A DNA stretch of 35,830 bases from Nevskia sp. (GTDB lineage Bacteria > Pseudomonadota > Gammaproteobacteria > Nevskiales > Nevskiaceae), in contig JAQGNU010000017.1 in NCBI GenBank assembly GCA_028291645.1, positions 1 to 35,830 of the forward strand, in the 5' to 3' direction. This document shows, in pieces, positions 9,103-16,599 of the stretch; position 1 is the stretch's first letter, and every line of letters begins with the position of its first letter. Made by a program: the position numbers and the translations under genes. A model generated the notes under the pieces. The model was not told where the DNA came from. It saw only the letters and a list, made by a program, of their open reading frames with translations, and ran no database searches.

Positions 9103-9621
9103 TTACTTTGCCGGCGCCGCCGGGGCGGCGGTTTTCGGCGCGGACGCATCAGTGTTGTCCTTGCCTTTTTGCGTCATCGACACCAGCACCTGGCCGATGA
9201 TGTTCTCCAGGATAAACGCTGACTGGGTGAACTTGATCTCCTGACCGTCCTTCAGCGACTGGTCGTCGCCGCCGGCCTCGAGGCCGACGTACTGCTCGCC
9301 GAGCAGGCCGGCGGTCATGATTTTCGCGGTGGAATCGACCGGGATGTCGTTGCGGCCCTGATCGATATCGAGCGTCAGCACCGCCTGGAACGTCTTCGGG
9401 TCGATGCTGATCGCATGCACCCGGCCGATCTTGACGCCGGCCATCTTCACCGATGCGCCGCGCGTCAGTGCGCCGATGTTGTCGAACTTGGCGGTCACTT
9501 CATAAACGCCGCCGGCGCCGATCTTGTCCTGGCTGGCGACGCGCACCGTCAGTACAAACACCGCGGCGACGCCGAGGCAGACAAAGAATCCGACCAGAAT
9601 TTCCAGAGCTCTCGATTGCAT
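9103..9621 (-). CDS. mlaD: MCE-domain protein MlaD
   Basis: MlaD is the substrate-binding subunit of MlaFEDB, anchored in the inner membrane with its MCE domain forming a hexameric ring in the periplasm. The 172-aa sequence has an N-terminal membrane segment (LEILVGFFVCLGVAAVFVLTV). The MCE domain follows (YEVTAKFDNIGALTRGASVKM, AGVKIGRV, AKIMTAGLLGEQYVGLEAGG), then the lipid-contact helix region FTQSAFILENIIGQVLVS and an Ala/Pro-rich tail. It sits between mlaE (30 nt upstream) and mlaC. Confidence 0.95.
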   Translation of the reverse strand: MQSRALEILVGFFVCLGVAAVFVLTVRVASQDKIGAGGVYEVTAKFDNIGALTRGASVKMAGVKIGRVHAISIDPKTFQAVLTLDIDQGRNDIPVDSTAKIMTAGLLGEQYVGLEAGGDDQSLKDGQEIKFTQSAFILENIIGQVLVSMTQKGKDNTDASAPKTAAPAAPAK

Positions 9622-9651
9622 GTTGATTCCTAAATTTTGTCAGCGCCGGAG

Positions 9652-10419
9652 TTAACGGAACATGAACGCGGTCAGCACGAAGTCTAGCCCGACGACGATC
9701 AACGACGACACCACCACGGTCGACGTGGTCGCGCGCGAAACGCCTTCCGAGGTCGGCGCCGCGAAGTAACCCTGATAGACCGAAATCCAGGCGATGACGA
9801 TGCCGAAGAACAGGCTCTTGATCAGGCTCTCGACGACATCGTGCGGGCGCAGCTCGGCGTGGATCTGGCCCCAGTAAGTGCCCTGGTCGACGCCGAGCAG
9901 ATCGACGCCGATCAGATGACCGCCGGCGACGCCGATCGCCATCACCGCGAAGATGCTGGTCAACAGCGGCATCGCGATCAACGCGGCGAGGAAGCGCGGT
10001 GCGATCACGCGCTTGACCGGATCGACTGCCATCATCTCCATGCCGGAGAGCTGGTCGGTGGCTTTCATCAGGCCGATTTCGGCCGCCAGCGCAGAGCCCG
10101 CGCGGCCGGCGAACAGTAGTGCGGTGACCACCGGTGCGAGTTCGCGGACGACGACGAAGGACACGAATACGCCGAGCGTCGAGGTCGCACCGAAATGCGA
10201 CAACGTGCGGTAGCCCTGCAGTGCCAGGATCATGCCGACGAAGCTGCCGGAGATGACGATGATGATCAGCGACAGCACGCCGACGTGGTACAGCTGCTGC
10301 ACGATCAGGCGCGGTCGCAGCAGCGCGCCGGGCAGTGCACGGACGATGGTCAGCAGGAAGAACGTCGCCTGGCCGAGACCGCGCAGGAATTCGGCGAGGA
10401 TGTTGCTGCCGCGGCTCAT
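9652..10419 (-). CDS. mlaE: Phospholipid ABC transporter permease MlaE
   Basis: MlaE is the membrane-embedded permease subunit of the MlaFEDB phospholipid transporter. The 255-aa protein contains several hydrophobic segments, for example VGVLSLIIIVISGSFVGMIL and FLAALIAMPLLTSIFAVMAI. Family motifs include ALQGYRTLSHFGA, VVRELAPVVTALLFAGRAGS, ALAAEIGLMKATDQLSGMEM and the C-terminal VDFVLT-like VGLDFVLTAFMF. Its ATG overlaps the mlaF stop by 4 nt (ATGA), indicating coupled translation. Confidence 0.95.
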   Translation of the reverse strand: MSRGSNILAEFLRGLGQATFFLLTIVRALPGALLRPRLIVQQLYHVGVLSLIIIVISGSFVGMILALQGYRTLSHFGATSTLGVFVSFVVVRELAPVVTALLFAGRAGSALAAEIGLMKATDQLSGMEMMAVDPVKRVIAPRFLAALIAMPLLTSIFAVMAIGVAGGHLIGVDLLGVDQGTYWGQIHAELRPHDVVESLIKSLFFGIVIAWISVYQGYFAAPTSEGVSRATTSTVVVSSLIVVGLDFVLTAFMFR

Positions 10420-11234
10420 TCCACCGACTCCAGCAGATCGTCTGCGTAGTTCTTGCTGGCCTTGTAGTGGAACGGCACCGGGCCATCCGGACGGCCGTGC
10501 AGGAACTGTTGCGCGTACTCCGAACGGCTTGCGCGGATCGCCTCCGGCGTGCCGTGATCCAGCACCTTGCCGCCGGAGATGACGTAGGCATAGTCGGAGA
10601 TCGACAGCACTTCCTTGACGTCGTGCGAGACGATGATCGACGTCAGACCCTGCGCCTTGTTCAAGGTCCGCACCAGACGGATCAGCACGCCCATGCTGAT
10701 CGGGTCCTGGCCGGTGAAGGGTTCGTCGAACATGATCAGCGCCGGCTCCAGCGCGATCGCGCGGGCCAGCGCCACGCGCCGGCTCATGCCGCCGGAAATC
10801 TGTTCCGGGTAAAGCTCGCGCGCGCCGCGCAGGCCGACCGCTTCGAGGTTCATCAGCACCAGATCGCGGATCATCGATTCCGGCAGATCGGTGTGCTCGC
10901 GTAACGGGAAGGCGACATTCTCGAACACGCTCAGGTCAGTCAGTAAAGCGCCGCTCTGGAACAGCAGCCCCATGCGCTTGCGCAGTTCGAACAGCTGGCT
11001 GCGCGACTGCTTGTGGACGTTGACGCCGTCGACTTCGATGCTGCCGGACTTGGGCCGCCACTGGCCGCCGATCAGCCGCAGTAGCGTGGTCTTGCCGGTA
11101 CCGGAAGGTCCGAGGATGGCGGTGATCTTGCCGCGCGGGATGTCGAGATCGACGCCGTCGTAAATCACCCGCGGCCCGAACGAGAAACGCAGACCGCGCA
11201 CGCGAACGTGTATATCGGAATCGGGCGAGATCAT
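10416..11234 (-). CDS. mlaF: Phospholipid ABC transporter ATPase MlaF
   Basis: MlaF is the cytoplasmic ATPase that energises phospholipid trafficking by MlaFEDB. In the 272-aa protein the ABC motifs are Walker A GPSGTGKTT (residues 42-50), Q-loop LLFQSGALLTDLSVFENVAF, signature ISGGMSRRVALARA (about 147-159), Walker B LIMFDE (about 167-171) and H-loop SHD (about 203). The divergent SGGMSRR signature is typical of MlaF. It is the first gene of the minus-strand mla run. No strong Shine-Dalgarno sequence precedes the ATG at 11234. Confidence 0.95.
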   Translation of the reverse strand: MISPDSDIHVRVRGLRFSFGPRVIYDGVDLDIPRGKITAILGPSGTGKTTLLRLIGGQWRPKSGSIEVDGVNVHKQSRSQLFELRKRMGLLFQSGALLTDLSVFENVAFPLREHTDLPESMIRDLVLMNLEAVGLRGARELYPEQISGGMSRRVALARAIALEPALIMFDEPFTGQDPISMGVLIRLVRTLNKAQGLTSIIVSHDVKEVLSISDYAYVISGGKVLDHGTPEAIRASRSEYAQQFLHGRPDGPVPFHYKASKNYADDLLESVE

Positions 11235-11341
11235 GAATGTGCGTTCGGGGATGTGAATCTTCGGTAACAGTCTACCGTAGCCGGACTTAGCAAGTCCTTA
11301 ACGCGACGCTCCATCTGTGTTGCGCGGCACGCGCCGACGGC
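11235..11341. other. Spacer between lipB and mlaF
   Basis: This 107-nt spacer should carry the mla operon promoter and any lipB terminator. On the minus strand it shows a 6-bp hairpin (GGACTT GCT AAGTCC) and a possible -10 element TAGACT, but no matching -35 at 16-18 nt. lipA, which often follows lipB, is not here. Confidence 0.35.
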
Positions 11342-12070
11342 TCAAGCCGCCGCCAGGGATCGTCGCAGCTCAGATTCCAGATCTGCGGCAACCGTTGCCA
11401 AGGCCGGCGCGGCGCCTTGTGCGGCAGCAAGCTCCGCGACCTGCGTCATCCGCATGCCGCGCATGCCGCAGGGGTCGATGCGGCCAAACGGTTCCAGGTC
11501 CATGGCGATGTTCAGCGCCAGGCCGTGATAGCTGCAGCCGCGGCTGACGCGCAAGCCGAGTGAGCCGATCTTGCGCAGCTCATCCGCTGCGCCGTCCGGC
11601 CAGCGCGCTTGGCGCACGTAGACGCCCGGCGCATCGGTGCGTGACTGTGCGCTAATGCCGTAACGAGCGAGGGTGGCGATCATCGCCTGTTCCAGCCGCG
11701 TCACCAGACTGCGCACGCCGTAGCCGCGCCGCTGCAGATCGAGCAGCACATACGCTACCAGCTGGCCGGGACCGTGATACGTCACCTGGCCGCCGCGGTT
11801 GCTCTGCACGACCGGAATATCGCCGGCCGCCAGCACGTGTTCGGCGCGTCCGGCCTGGCCCTGGGTGAACACTGGCGGATGTTCGAGCAGCCACAGCTCG
11901 TCGGTGCTGGCGTCGCTGCGCGCGGCGGTGAAGGCGCGCATCGCGGCGTAGGTTTCCGCGTAGGGCTGCAGGCCGAGTTGGCGCGTGACCAGCTCGGCTG
12001 TCGCGGAACGATTCGCAGCCGCTGGTGCCGCGCCGGTCATCGCAGGCGATGTGCCGGTCGCGGCGCTCAT
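11342..12070 (-). CDS. lipB: Octanoyl-[ACP]:protein N-octanoyltransferase LipB
   Basis: LipB transfers octanoyl groups from acyl carrier protein to apo-lipoyl domains, the first step of lipoate assembly on 2-oxo acid dehydrogenases and GcvH. The 242-aa protein carries the family blocks [34 protein letters not shown] and APGVYV. The catalytic elements are intact: Lys167 in [13 protein letters not shown] and Cys201 in [12 protein letters not shown]. The first 20 or so residues are a low-complexity Ala/Thr extension. It lies 6 nt after dacA at the downstream end of the elongation cluster. The small ybeD-type gene often found between dacA and lipB is absent. Confidence 0.95.
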   Translation of the reverse strand: MSAATGTSPAMTGAAPAAANRSATAELVTRQLGLQPYAETYAAMRAFTAARSDASTDELWLLEHPPVFTQGQAGRAEHVLAAGDIPVVQSNRGGQVTYHGPGQLVAYVLLDLQRRGYGVRSLVTRLEQAMIATLARYGISAQSRTDAPGVYVRQARWPDGAADELRKIGSLGLRVSRGCSYHGLALNIAMDLEPFGRIDPCGMRGMRMTQVAELAAAQGAAPALATVAADLESELRRSLAAA

Positions 12071-12076
12071 ATTTGA

Positions 12077-13219
12077 CTAGAGCCCGAGCCAGAGCCTGAT
12101 CTGATCGATCAGGCGATGCCAGAAGCCGCCGCTGGGCACGTCTTGCAGCGCGACCAGCGGCACTTTCTTCACCGGCTGGCCGTCGAGCAGGATGGTGGCT
12201 TCGCCGAGCGGCTGGCCGGCGGCGATCGGTGCCACCGCCTTGCCGCTGGTCTGGGTCTGGATCTGCAGCGCGCCGTGGCCGCCGGGCAGTGCCAGATAGA
12301 TCGGCTCGAGTGTACCGACGCCGACACTGGCGGCCGCGCCCTTGTAGACCTTCAGCGTTGCCGCGGGCGCGGTCGGACCGAGCGCCTGCTGCGTGTCGAA
12401 ATTGCGGAAACCGTAGTTCAGCAGTTCTTCGCTGGCCTGTTCGCGGTAGGCCCAGCTCTTGCCGCCCATCACCGCGGAAATCAGGCGCCGGCCATCGCGC
12501 TTGGCCGAGGCCAGCAGGCAGTAGCCGGCCGCTTCGGTGTGGCCGGTCTTGATGCCGTCGACGCTCGGATCCTTGATCAGCAGGCCGTTGCGATTTTCCT
12601 GTGCGTGCTCGATGCCGTACTTGAAGTTGCGCTCGGAGAAATATTTGTAGTCGTCCGGAAAATTGTGGATCAGCGCGCGCGCCAGGATCAGCAGATCGTG
12701 CGCCGAGGTGTAGTGATCCTCGTTCGGCATGCCGCTGGCATCGACGAAATGCGTGTTGCTCATACCGAGCTTCAGCGCGTACTGATTCATGATGCTGGCG
12801 AACGCGGTCTCGCTGCCGGCGATGTGTTCGGCCAGCGCGATGCTGGCGTCGTTGCCGGATACGACGATGATGCCGCGCAGCAAATCCTCGATCTTCACTT
12901 GCGCGCCGAGCGTCAGGAACATGCGCGATTCGCTCGAATCCTTGCCTTCGCCCCAGGCTTTCTCGCTGACCGTGGCGAGATCGTCGAGCTTCAGCCGGCC
13001 CTGCTTGATCAGATCGAAAGCGACATACACCGTCATCACCTTGGTGATGCTGGCCGGCGGTACATGCGCGTCGCCATTGCTGCCGGCGATGATTTCACCG
13101 CTCTGATAATCCATCAGCGCGAAGCTTTTGGAATCGATCTCCGGCGGTGGCGGCGCGCTGGCCAGCGCGCAGAAGGGAAGCACGACGAGGGCTGCAGCGA
13201 GACGCGAGAGAAGTTTCAT
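12077..13219 (-). CDS. dacA: D-alanyl-D-alanine carboxypeptidase (PBP5/6 family)
   Basis: This exported penicillin-binding protein removes the terminal D-Ala of peptidoglycan stem peptides. The product is about 380 aa from the ATG at 13219, with a signal peptide (KLLSRLAAALVVLPFCALASA). Active-site motifs are SITK (Ser56, Lys59), SGN (Ser120) and KTG (Lys223 in GIKTGHTEAAGYC). The C-terminal PBP5 beta domain is followed by an amphipathic membrane-anchoring helix (FWHRLIDQIRLWLGL). A TTG 36 nt upstream is a poorer start. Symbol dacA is used for the family; dacC would be equally defensible. A candidate promoter lies just upstream. Confidence 0.93.
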   Translation of the reverse strand: MKLLSRLAAALVVLPFCALASAPPPPEIDSKSFALMDYQSGEIIAGSNGDAHVPPASITKVMTVYVAFDLIKQGRLKLDDLATVSEKAWGEGKDSSESRMFLTLGAQVKIEDLLRGIIVVSGNDASIALAEHIAGSETAFASIMNQYALKLGMSNTHFVDASGMPNEDHYTSAHDLLILARALIHNFPDDYKYFSERNFKYGIEHAQENRNGLLIKDPSVDGIKTGHTEAAGYCLLASAKRDGRRLISAVMGGKSWAYREQASEELLNYGFRNFDTQQALGPTAPAATLKVYKGAAASVGVGTLEPIYLALPGGHGALQIQTQTSGKAVAPIAAGQPLGEATILLDGQPVKKVPLVALQDVPSGGFWHRLIDQIRLWLGL

Positions 13220-13277
13220 CCGAAAGGCGAGTGTGGGAGCGAGTGGTCTGGGCAAGGGGCGCGGTCAGCGCGGGGAT

Positions 13278-13307
13278 TTTATCAGGCGCAGCTGCCGCCA
13301 ATATCAA
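13278..13307 (-). promoter_or_regulatory. Candidate promoter in front of dacA
   Basis: On the minus strand, TTGATA (13307-13302; 5/6 to TTGACA) and GATAAA (13283-13278; 4/6) are 18 nt apart in the 106-nt gap between rlpA and dacA. Transcription would start near 13271, about 50 nt before the dacA ATG. It could allow dacA-lipB expression separate from the upstream elongation genes. Inferred by eye. Confidence 0.5.
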
Positions 13308-13325
13308 TAATTACGCGGCATGGCC

Positions 13326-14402
13326 TCAGTCGGACACCGGCATCGACGGCAACTGCACCGAGGCCAGCCGGCTGCGCACCGCGTCACGACTCTGCGCGTC
13401 GACGAATGGACCGATCAACACGCGATGCAGCGCCACGCCGCCGCGCGGTTGCACCTTCAGCTGCACGTTGCCGATGCCCATGCCGTTGAGCTGGTCGCGC
13501 AAGGTGGTCGCATTCACCGCGTCGAGGAAGGCGCCGGCCTGCAGCCAATGCGCATCGGCGCTGAAGTAGTTCGGGATCATCGCGGCAGGCACGCTGGTCG
13601 AGCCGCTGGCGATCGCGGCGACGGTCGCTGGGTTGGTGATGGGTACTGCTGCGGTGGTCGGTGCCGGCGGCGGCATGGTGATGGTCGCCGGCTTCGGCGG
13701 CAGCGCCGTCATCGACTGCGTCACCGGTGCCGGTGCCGGTGCTGCTGCTTGCGCAGTCAGCATCGGCGACGGGCTGCCGGGGCCGGGCGGCGTCAGCGCC
13801 TCGATCTCGACCGGGGCGGAACCCTCGCCGATGACGCCGAGCTTCAACGCGGCGACGTACGACAGATCGATGATGCGATCGCTATGGAACGGGCCGCGAT
13901 CGTTGACGCGCACGATCGCACTGCGCTGGTTGCTCAGATTGGTCACGCGCACATAGCAGGGAATCGGCAGCGTCTTATGCGCAGCGGTCATCAAGAACAT
14001 GTCGTAAGGTTCGCCGCTGGACGTGTTCTTGCCGTGGAATTTCTTGCCGTACCACGAGGCGATGCCGCGCTCCTTGAAGTTGGCGAAGTCGTTCAGCACG
14101 ATGTAGCGTTCGCCGTAGACCTCGTAGGAATCGGGGTTGCCGAACGTGCTACGAGGTTCGTAGCGCGGCACCGCATCCGGCATCGCGGCGATGTCCGGCG
14201 GAATCTCCGCGGCACTCGGCAGCCCATCCTGATCGGGCCGGCTCGGCGAGATGGCCGATGGTGGCGACGTCGGGCTGCGGACGACGCGTGTCGGTGTGCG
14301 TGCCTTCGGACGCGCCGGCAATTCCTCGCAGGCGGTCAGCGCGACGGCCATTGCCAGCGACAGCAGCAGATTGCGCGCGCAGACCGTGTTTGCGTGGTTC
14401 AT
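13326..14402 (-). CDS. rlpA: Septal ring lytic transglycosylase RlpA (DPBB + SPOR lipoprotein)
   Basis: RlpA is an outer-membrane lipoprotein that cleaves denuded (peptide-free) glycan strands at the division site. The 358-aa sequence has a lipobox (LTAC, Cys25) and a Pro-rich linker. The double-psi beta-barrel domain (about residues 113-200) starts GIASWYGKKFHGKNTSSGE. The candidate catalytic residues Glu131, Asp134 and Asp168 (VNDRGPF) keep the spacing known for the Pseudomonas enzyme. A long Pro/Ala linker then leads to a C-terminal SPOR domain (from about HWLQAGAFLDAVNA). Its ATG overlaps the mltB stop by 4 nt. Confidence 0.94.
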   Translation of the reverse strand: MNHANTVCARNLLLSLAMAVALTACEELPARPKARTPTRVVRSPTSPPSAISPSRPDQDGLPSAAEIPPDIAAMPDAVPRYEPRSTFGNPDSYEVYGERYIVLNDFANFKERGIASWYGKKFHGKNTSSGEPYDMFLMTAAHKTLPIPCYVRVTNLSNQRSAIVRVNDRGPFHSDRIIDLSYVAALKLGVIGEGSAPVEIEALTPPGPGSPSPMLTAQAAAPAPAPVTQSMTALPPKPATITMPPPAPTTAAVPITNPATVAAIASGSTSVPAAMIPNYFSADAHWLQAGAFLDAVNATTLRDQLNGMGIGNVQLKVQPRGGVALHRVLIGPFVDAQSRDAVRSRLASVQLPSMPVSD

Positions 14403-15415
14403 TCGCCCGCCTCCGGCTGCGTCAAGGCCTGCGCCAGCTGCGCCACCGACATCGCGTAGAACACCCTTGGGTTATACGACATCACCGAATAGAAGTTCGG
14501 CAGCGCCAGCCAGTACTGCGGTCCATCGGTGCGATCCAGCTGGATCAGGCCGGCCGGCAGATCGCCCGGCAGCTCGATCTGACTGCGGATGCCGGCAGCG
14601 CGCAACTGCGCCAGCTTGTACGCCGGGTATTTGGTATTGCGTTCGAAGTTTGCCGCGGCGCTGCCCTGCACCGTTGCCGGCACCAGCAGCGGCTGGCCGC
14701 GACGATAGGCGCGTGCGGCGTCGTAGCGCGCCAGATAGTTGGCGATGCTGCCGATGGCATCGGCGGCCGACCACAAATCGCGGCGGCCGTCGCCATCGAA
14801 ATCGATCGCCAACCGGCGGTAGTTGCTCGGCATGAATTGCGCCGCCCCCATCGCACCCGCATAGGAGCCGTGCGGCTGCGTGGCGTCGAGCGCCTGGTCG
14901 CGGCACAACACGAAGAACTGCGTCAGTTCGTCGAAGAAAAAACTGCTGCGGGTCGGATGATCGAAGCCCTGCGTGGCCAGCGCATCGAGCACGCGCACGC
15001 GTCCGGTGAAGGCGCCGTACTTGGTTTCGACGCCCAGCAATGCGGTGATCACCGCCGGCGCAACACCGTAGACCAGCTCGGCGCGCGCCAGCCAGGCATG
15101 TTGGTCGCGCATGAAGTGTTGGCCGGCGACGACGTTGGCGGGCGTTACGTGGATGCGCACGTAGTCGTCCCAACTCAGCGCTTTTTCCTTGTTGTTCTGC
15201 TCGGCACTGATCAGCTGCGGCAGCGTTTGCGCCTGCTCCAGATCGGTTTTTACCGTGGCCAGTTCGATTTCCGAAAAGCCGTAACTCTGACGCAGGCTGG
15301 CGTAGAGCTGCGGCGCGCGGGTGTTGCCGCTGTAGTCGGCATGCGCCAGCGCAGCGCCGCACAGCGCGGTGACGGCCAGTACGGAATGGCGCCAGCCGTA
15401 GCGGCGTATGCGCAT
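14399..15415 (-). CDS. mltB: Membrane-bound lytic murein transglycosylase B
   Basis: MltB cleaves the MurNAc-GlcNAc bond of peptidoglycan, forming 1,6-anhydro ends. The product is about 338 aa from ATG 15415; a GTG codon at 15418 is directly adjacent, and TGATG is shared with the rodA stop. An N-terminal signal (MRIRRYGWRHSVLAVTALCG) ends in ALAHA, and I see no lipobox, so this may be a soluble rather than lipid-anchored form. The catalytic Glu lies in LLGVETKYGAFTG (about residue 130). Other family blocks are GSYAGAMGAAQFMPSNY, DFDGDGRRDLW and AIGSIANYL. Overlaps with rodA and rlpA indicate coupled translation. Confidence 0.93.
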   Translation of the reverse strand: MRIRRYGWRHSVLAVTALCGAALAHADYSGNTRAPQLYASLRQSYGFSEIELATVKTDLEQAQTLPQLISAEQNNKEKALSWDDYVRIHVTPANVVAGQHFMRDQHAWLARAELVYGVAPAVITALLGVETKYGAFTGRVRVLDALATQGFDHPTRSSFFFDELTQFFVLCRDQALDATQPHGSYAGAMGAAQFMPSNYRRLAIDFDGDGRRDLWSAADAIGSIANYLARYDAARAYRRGQPLLVPATVQGSAAANFERNTKYPAYKLAQLRAAGIRSQIELPGDLPAGLIQLDRTDGPQYWLALPNFYSVMSYNPRVFYAMSVAQLAQALTQPEAGE

Positions 15416-16557
15416 CACGCGGCGAGCAGTTTGCGATGCGTCTGGATCGACATCAGCATGCCGAAGCCGGCCAGCAAGCTGACCATCGAGGTGCCGCCGT
15501 AACTGACCAGCGGCAAGGGCACGCCCACCACCGGCAGCAGGCCCATGACCATGCCGGTGTTGATGAATACGTAGATGAAGAAAGTCAGCGCCAGGCTGCC
15601 GCCGAGCAGACGCTGGAAGGTGTCCTGGCCGCGCAGCGCGATCACCAGGCCGCGGCCGACGATCACCGCATACAGCGTCAGCAGCAGCAGTACGCCGAGC
15701 AGGCCGAGTTCTTCGGAGTACACCGCGAAGATGAAATCGGTGTGCGATTCCGGCAGGAAGTCGAGCTTGGCCTGGGTGCCATTGAGCCAGCCCTTGCCGA
15801 ACAGGCCGCCGGAGCCGATCGCGATCTTGCTCTGGGTGATGTGATAACCGGCGCCGAGCGGATCGCGCTCGGGATCGAGAAAAGTCAGCAGGCGATTGCG
15901 CTGATAGTCATGCAGCTTGAACCACAGCAGCGGCAGTGCCGCACCACCGGCGCCGAGCGCCAGCAAAATCCAGCGCCAGCGGAGGCCGCCGAAAAACAGC
16001 GCCAGCAGGCCGGCCACCAGCACCAGCAGCGCGGTGCCGAGATCCGGTTGCACTGCGATCAGGGCGGTCGGCACGCCGATCATCGCGAGTGTCGCCAGCA
16101 ACACCATCAGGCCCGGCGGCAAGCGGCGGCCATGCAGGAATGCGGCGACTGCGATCGGCATCGCCAGCTTCATCAATTCGGACGGCTGGAAGCGCATCAC
16201 GCCGAGATCGAGCCAACGCTGTGCACCCTTCGCATGCTGGCCGAGCAGCAGCGTCGCCAGCAGCAGCAGCAGCGCCAGGCTGTAGAGCCAGGGCGCGGCG
16301 GCGCGATACAGCTCCGGCGGCGCCTGCGCCAGCGCCACCATCACCACCAGTCCGAGAGCTAAGCGCTGGCCTTGGCTGAACACCATTGATGCCGAGTGGC
16401 CCGAAGCCGAATACAGCACGAACAGACCTAGCGCGCTCATCGCCAGCAGCGCGACCACCAAGATCAGATCGATATGGAAGCGCGCGAGCCAGGCGCCGAA
16501 GCTCGTCACCGGCTGCGGCGCCTGCGTGATGACGGAGATTTCGCTGCTGCTGCTCAT
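15415..16557 (-). CDS. rodA: Peptidoglycan glycosyltransferase RodA (SEDS family)
   Basis: RodA polymerises glycan strands from lipid II in the elongasome, paired with PBP2. The 380-aa protein has about ten hydrophobic segments and SEDS hallmarks: WLDLGVMRFQPSELMKLAMP, VQPDLGTALLVLVAGL, YHITQSKIAIGSGGLFGKGW, FLPESHTDFIFAVYSEELG and PLPLVSYGGTSMVSLL. The conserved acidic residue of the family is visible in QPDLGTA. It lies 42 nt downstream of mrdA and shares TGATG with mltB. Confidence 0.96.
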   Translation of the reverse strand: MSSSSEISVITQAPQPVTSFGAWLARFHIDLILVVALLAMSALGLFVLYSASGHSASMVFSQGQRLALGLVVMVALAQAPPELYRAAAPWLYSLALLLLLATLLLGQHAKGAQRWLDLGVMRFQPSELMKLAMPIAVAAFLHGRRLPPGLMVLLATLAMIGVPTALIAVQPDLGTALLVLVAGLLALFFGGLRWRWILLALGAGGAALPLLWFKLHDYQRNRLLTFLDPERDPLGAGYHITQSKIAIGSGGLFGKGWLNGTQAKLDFLPESHTDFIFAVYSEELGLLGVLLLLTLYAVIVGRGLVIALRGQDTFQRLLGGSLALTFFIYVFINTGMVMGLLPVVGVPLPLVSYGGTSMVSLLAGFGMLMSIQTHRKLLAA

Positions 16558-16599
16558 GCGGCGATTGTCGCCGATTGGACGGGTGTCGGCATGCGCGGA

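Noticed and set aside
11280..11300. Small hairpin GGACTT-GCT-AAGTCC as lipB terminator
   Set aside because: The stem is 6 bp with no following T run on the minus strand; too weak to call.
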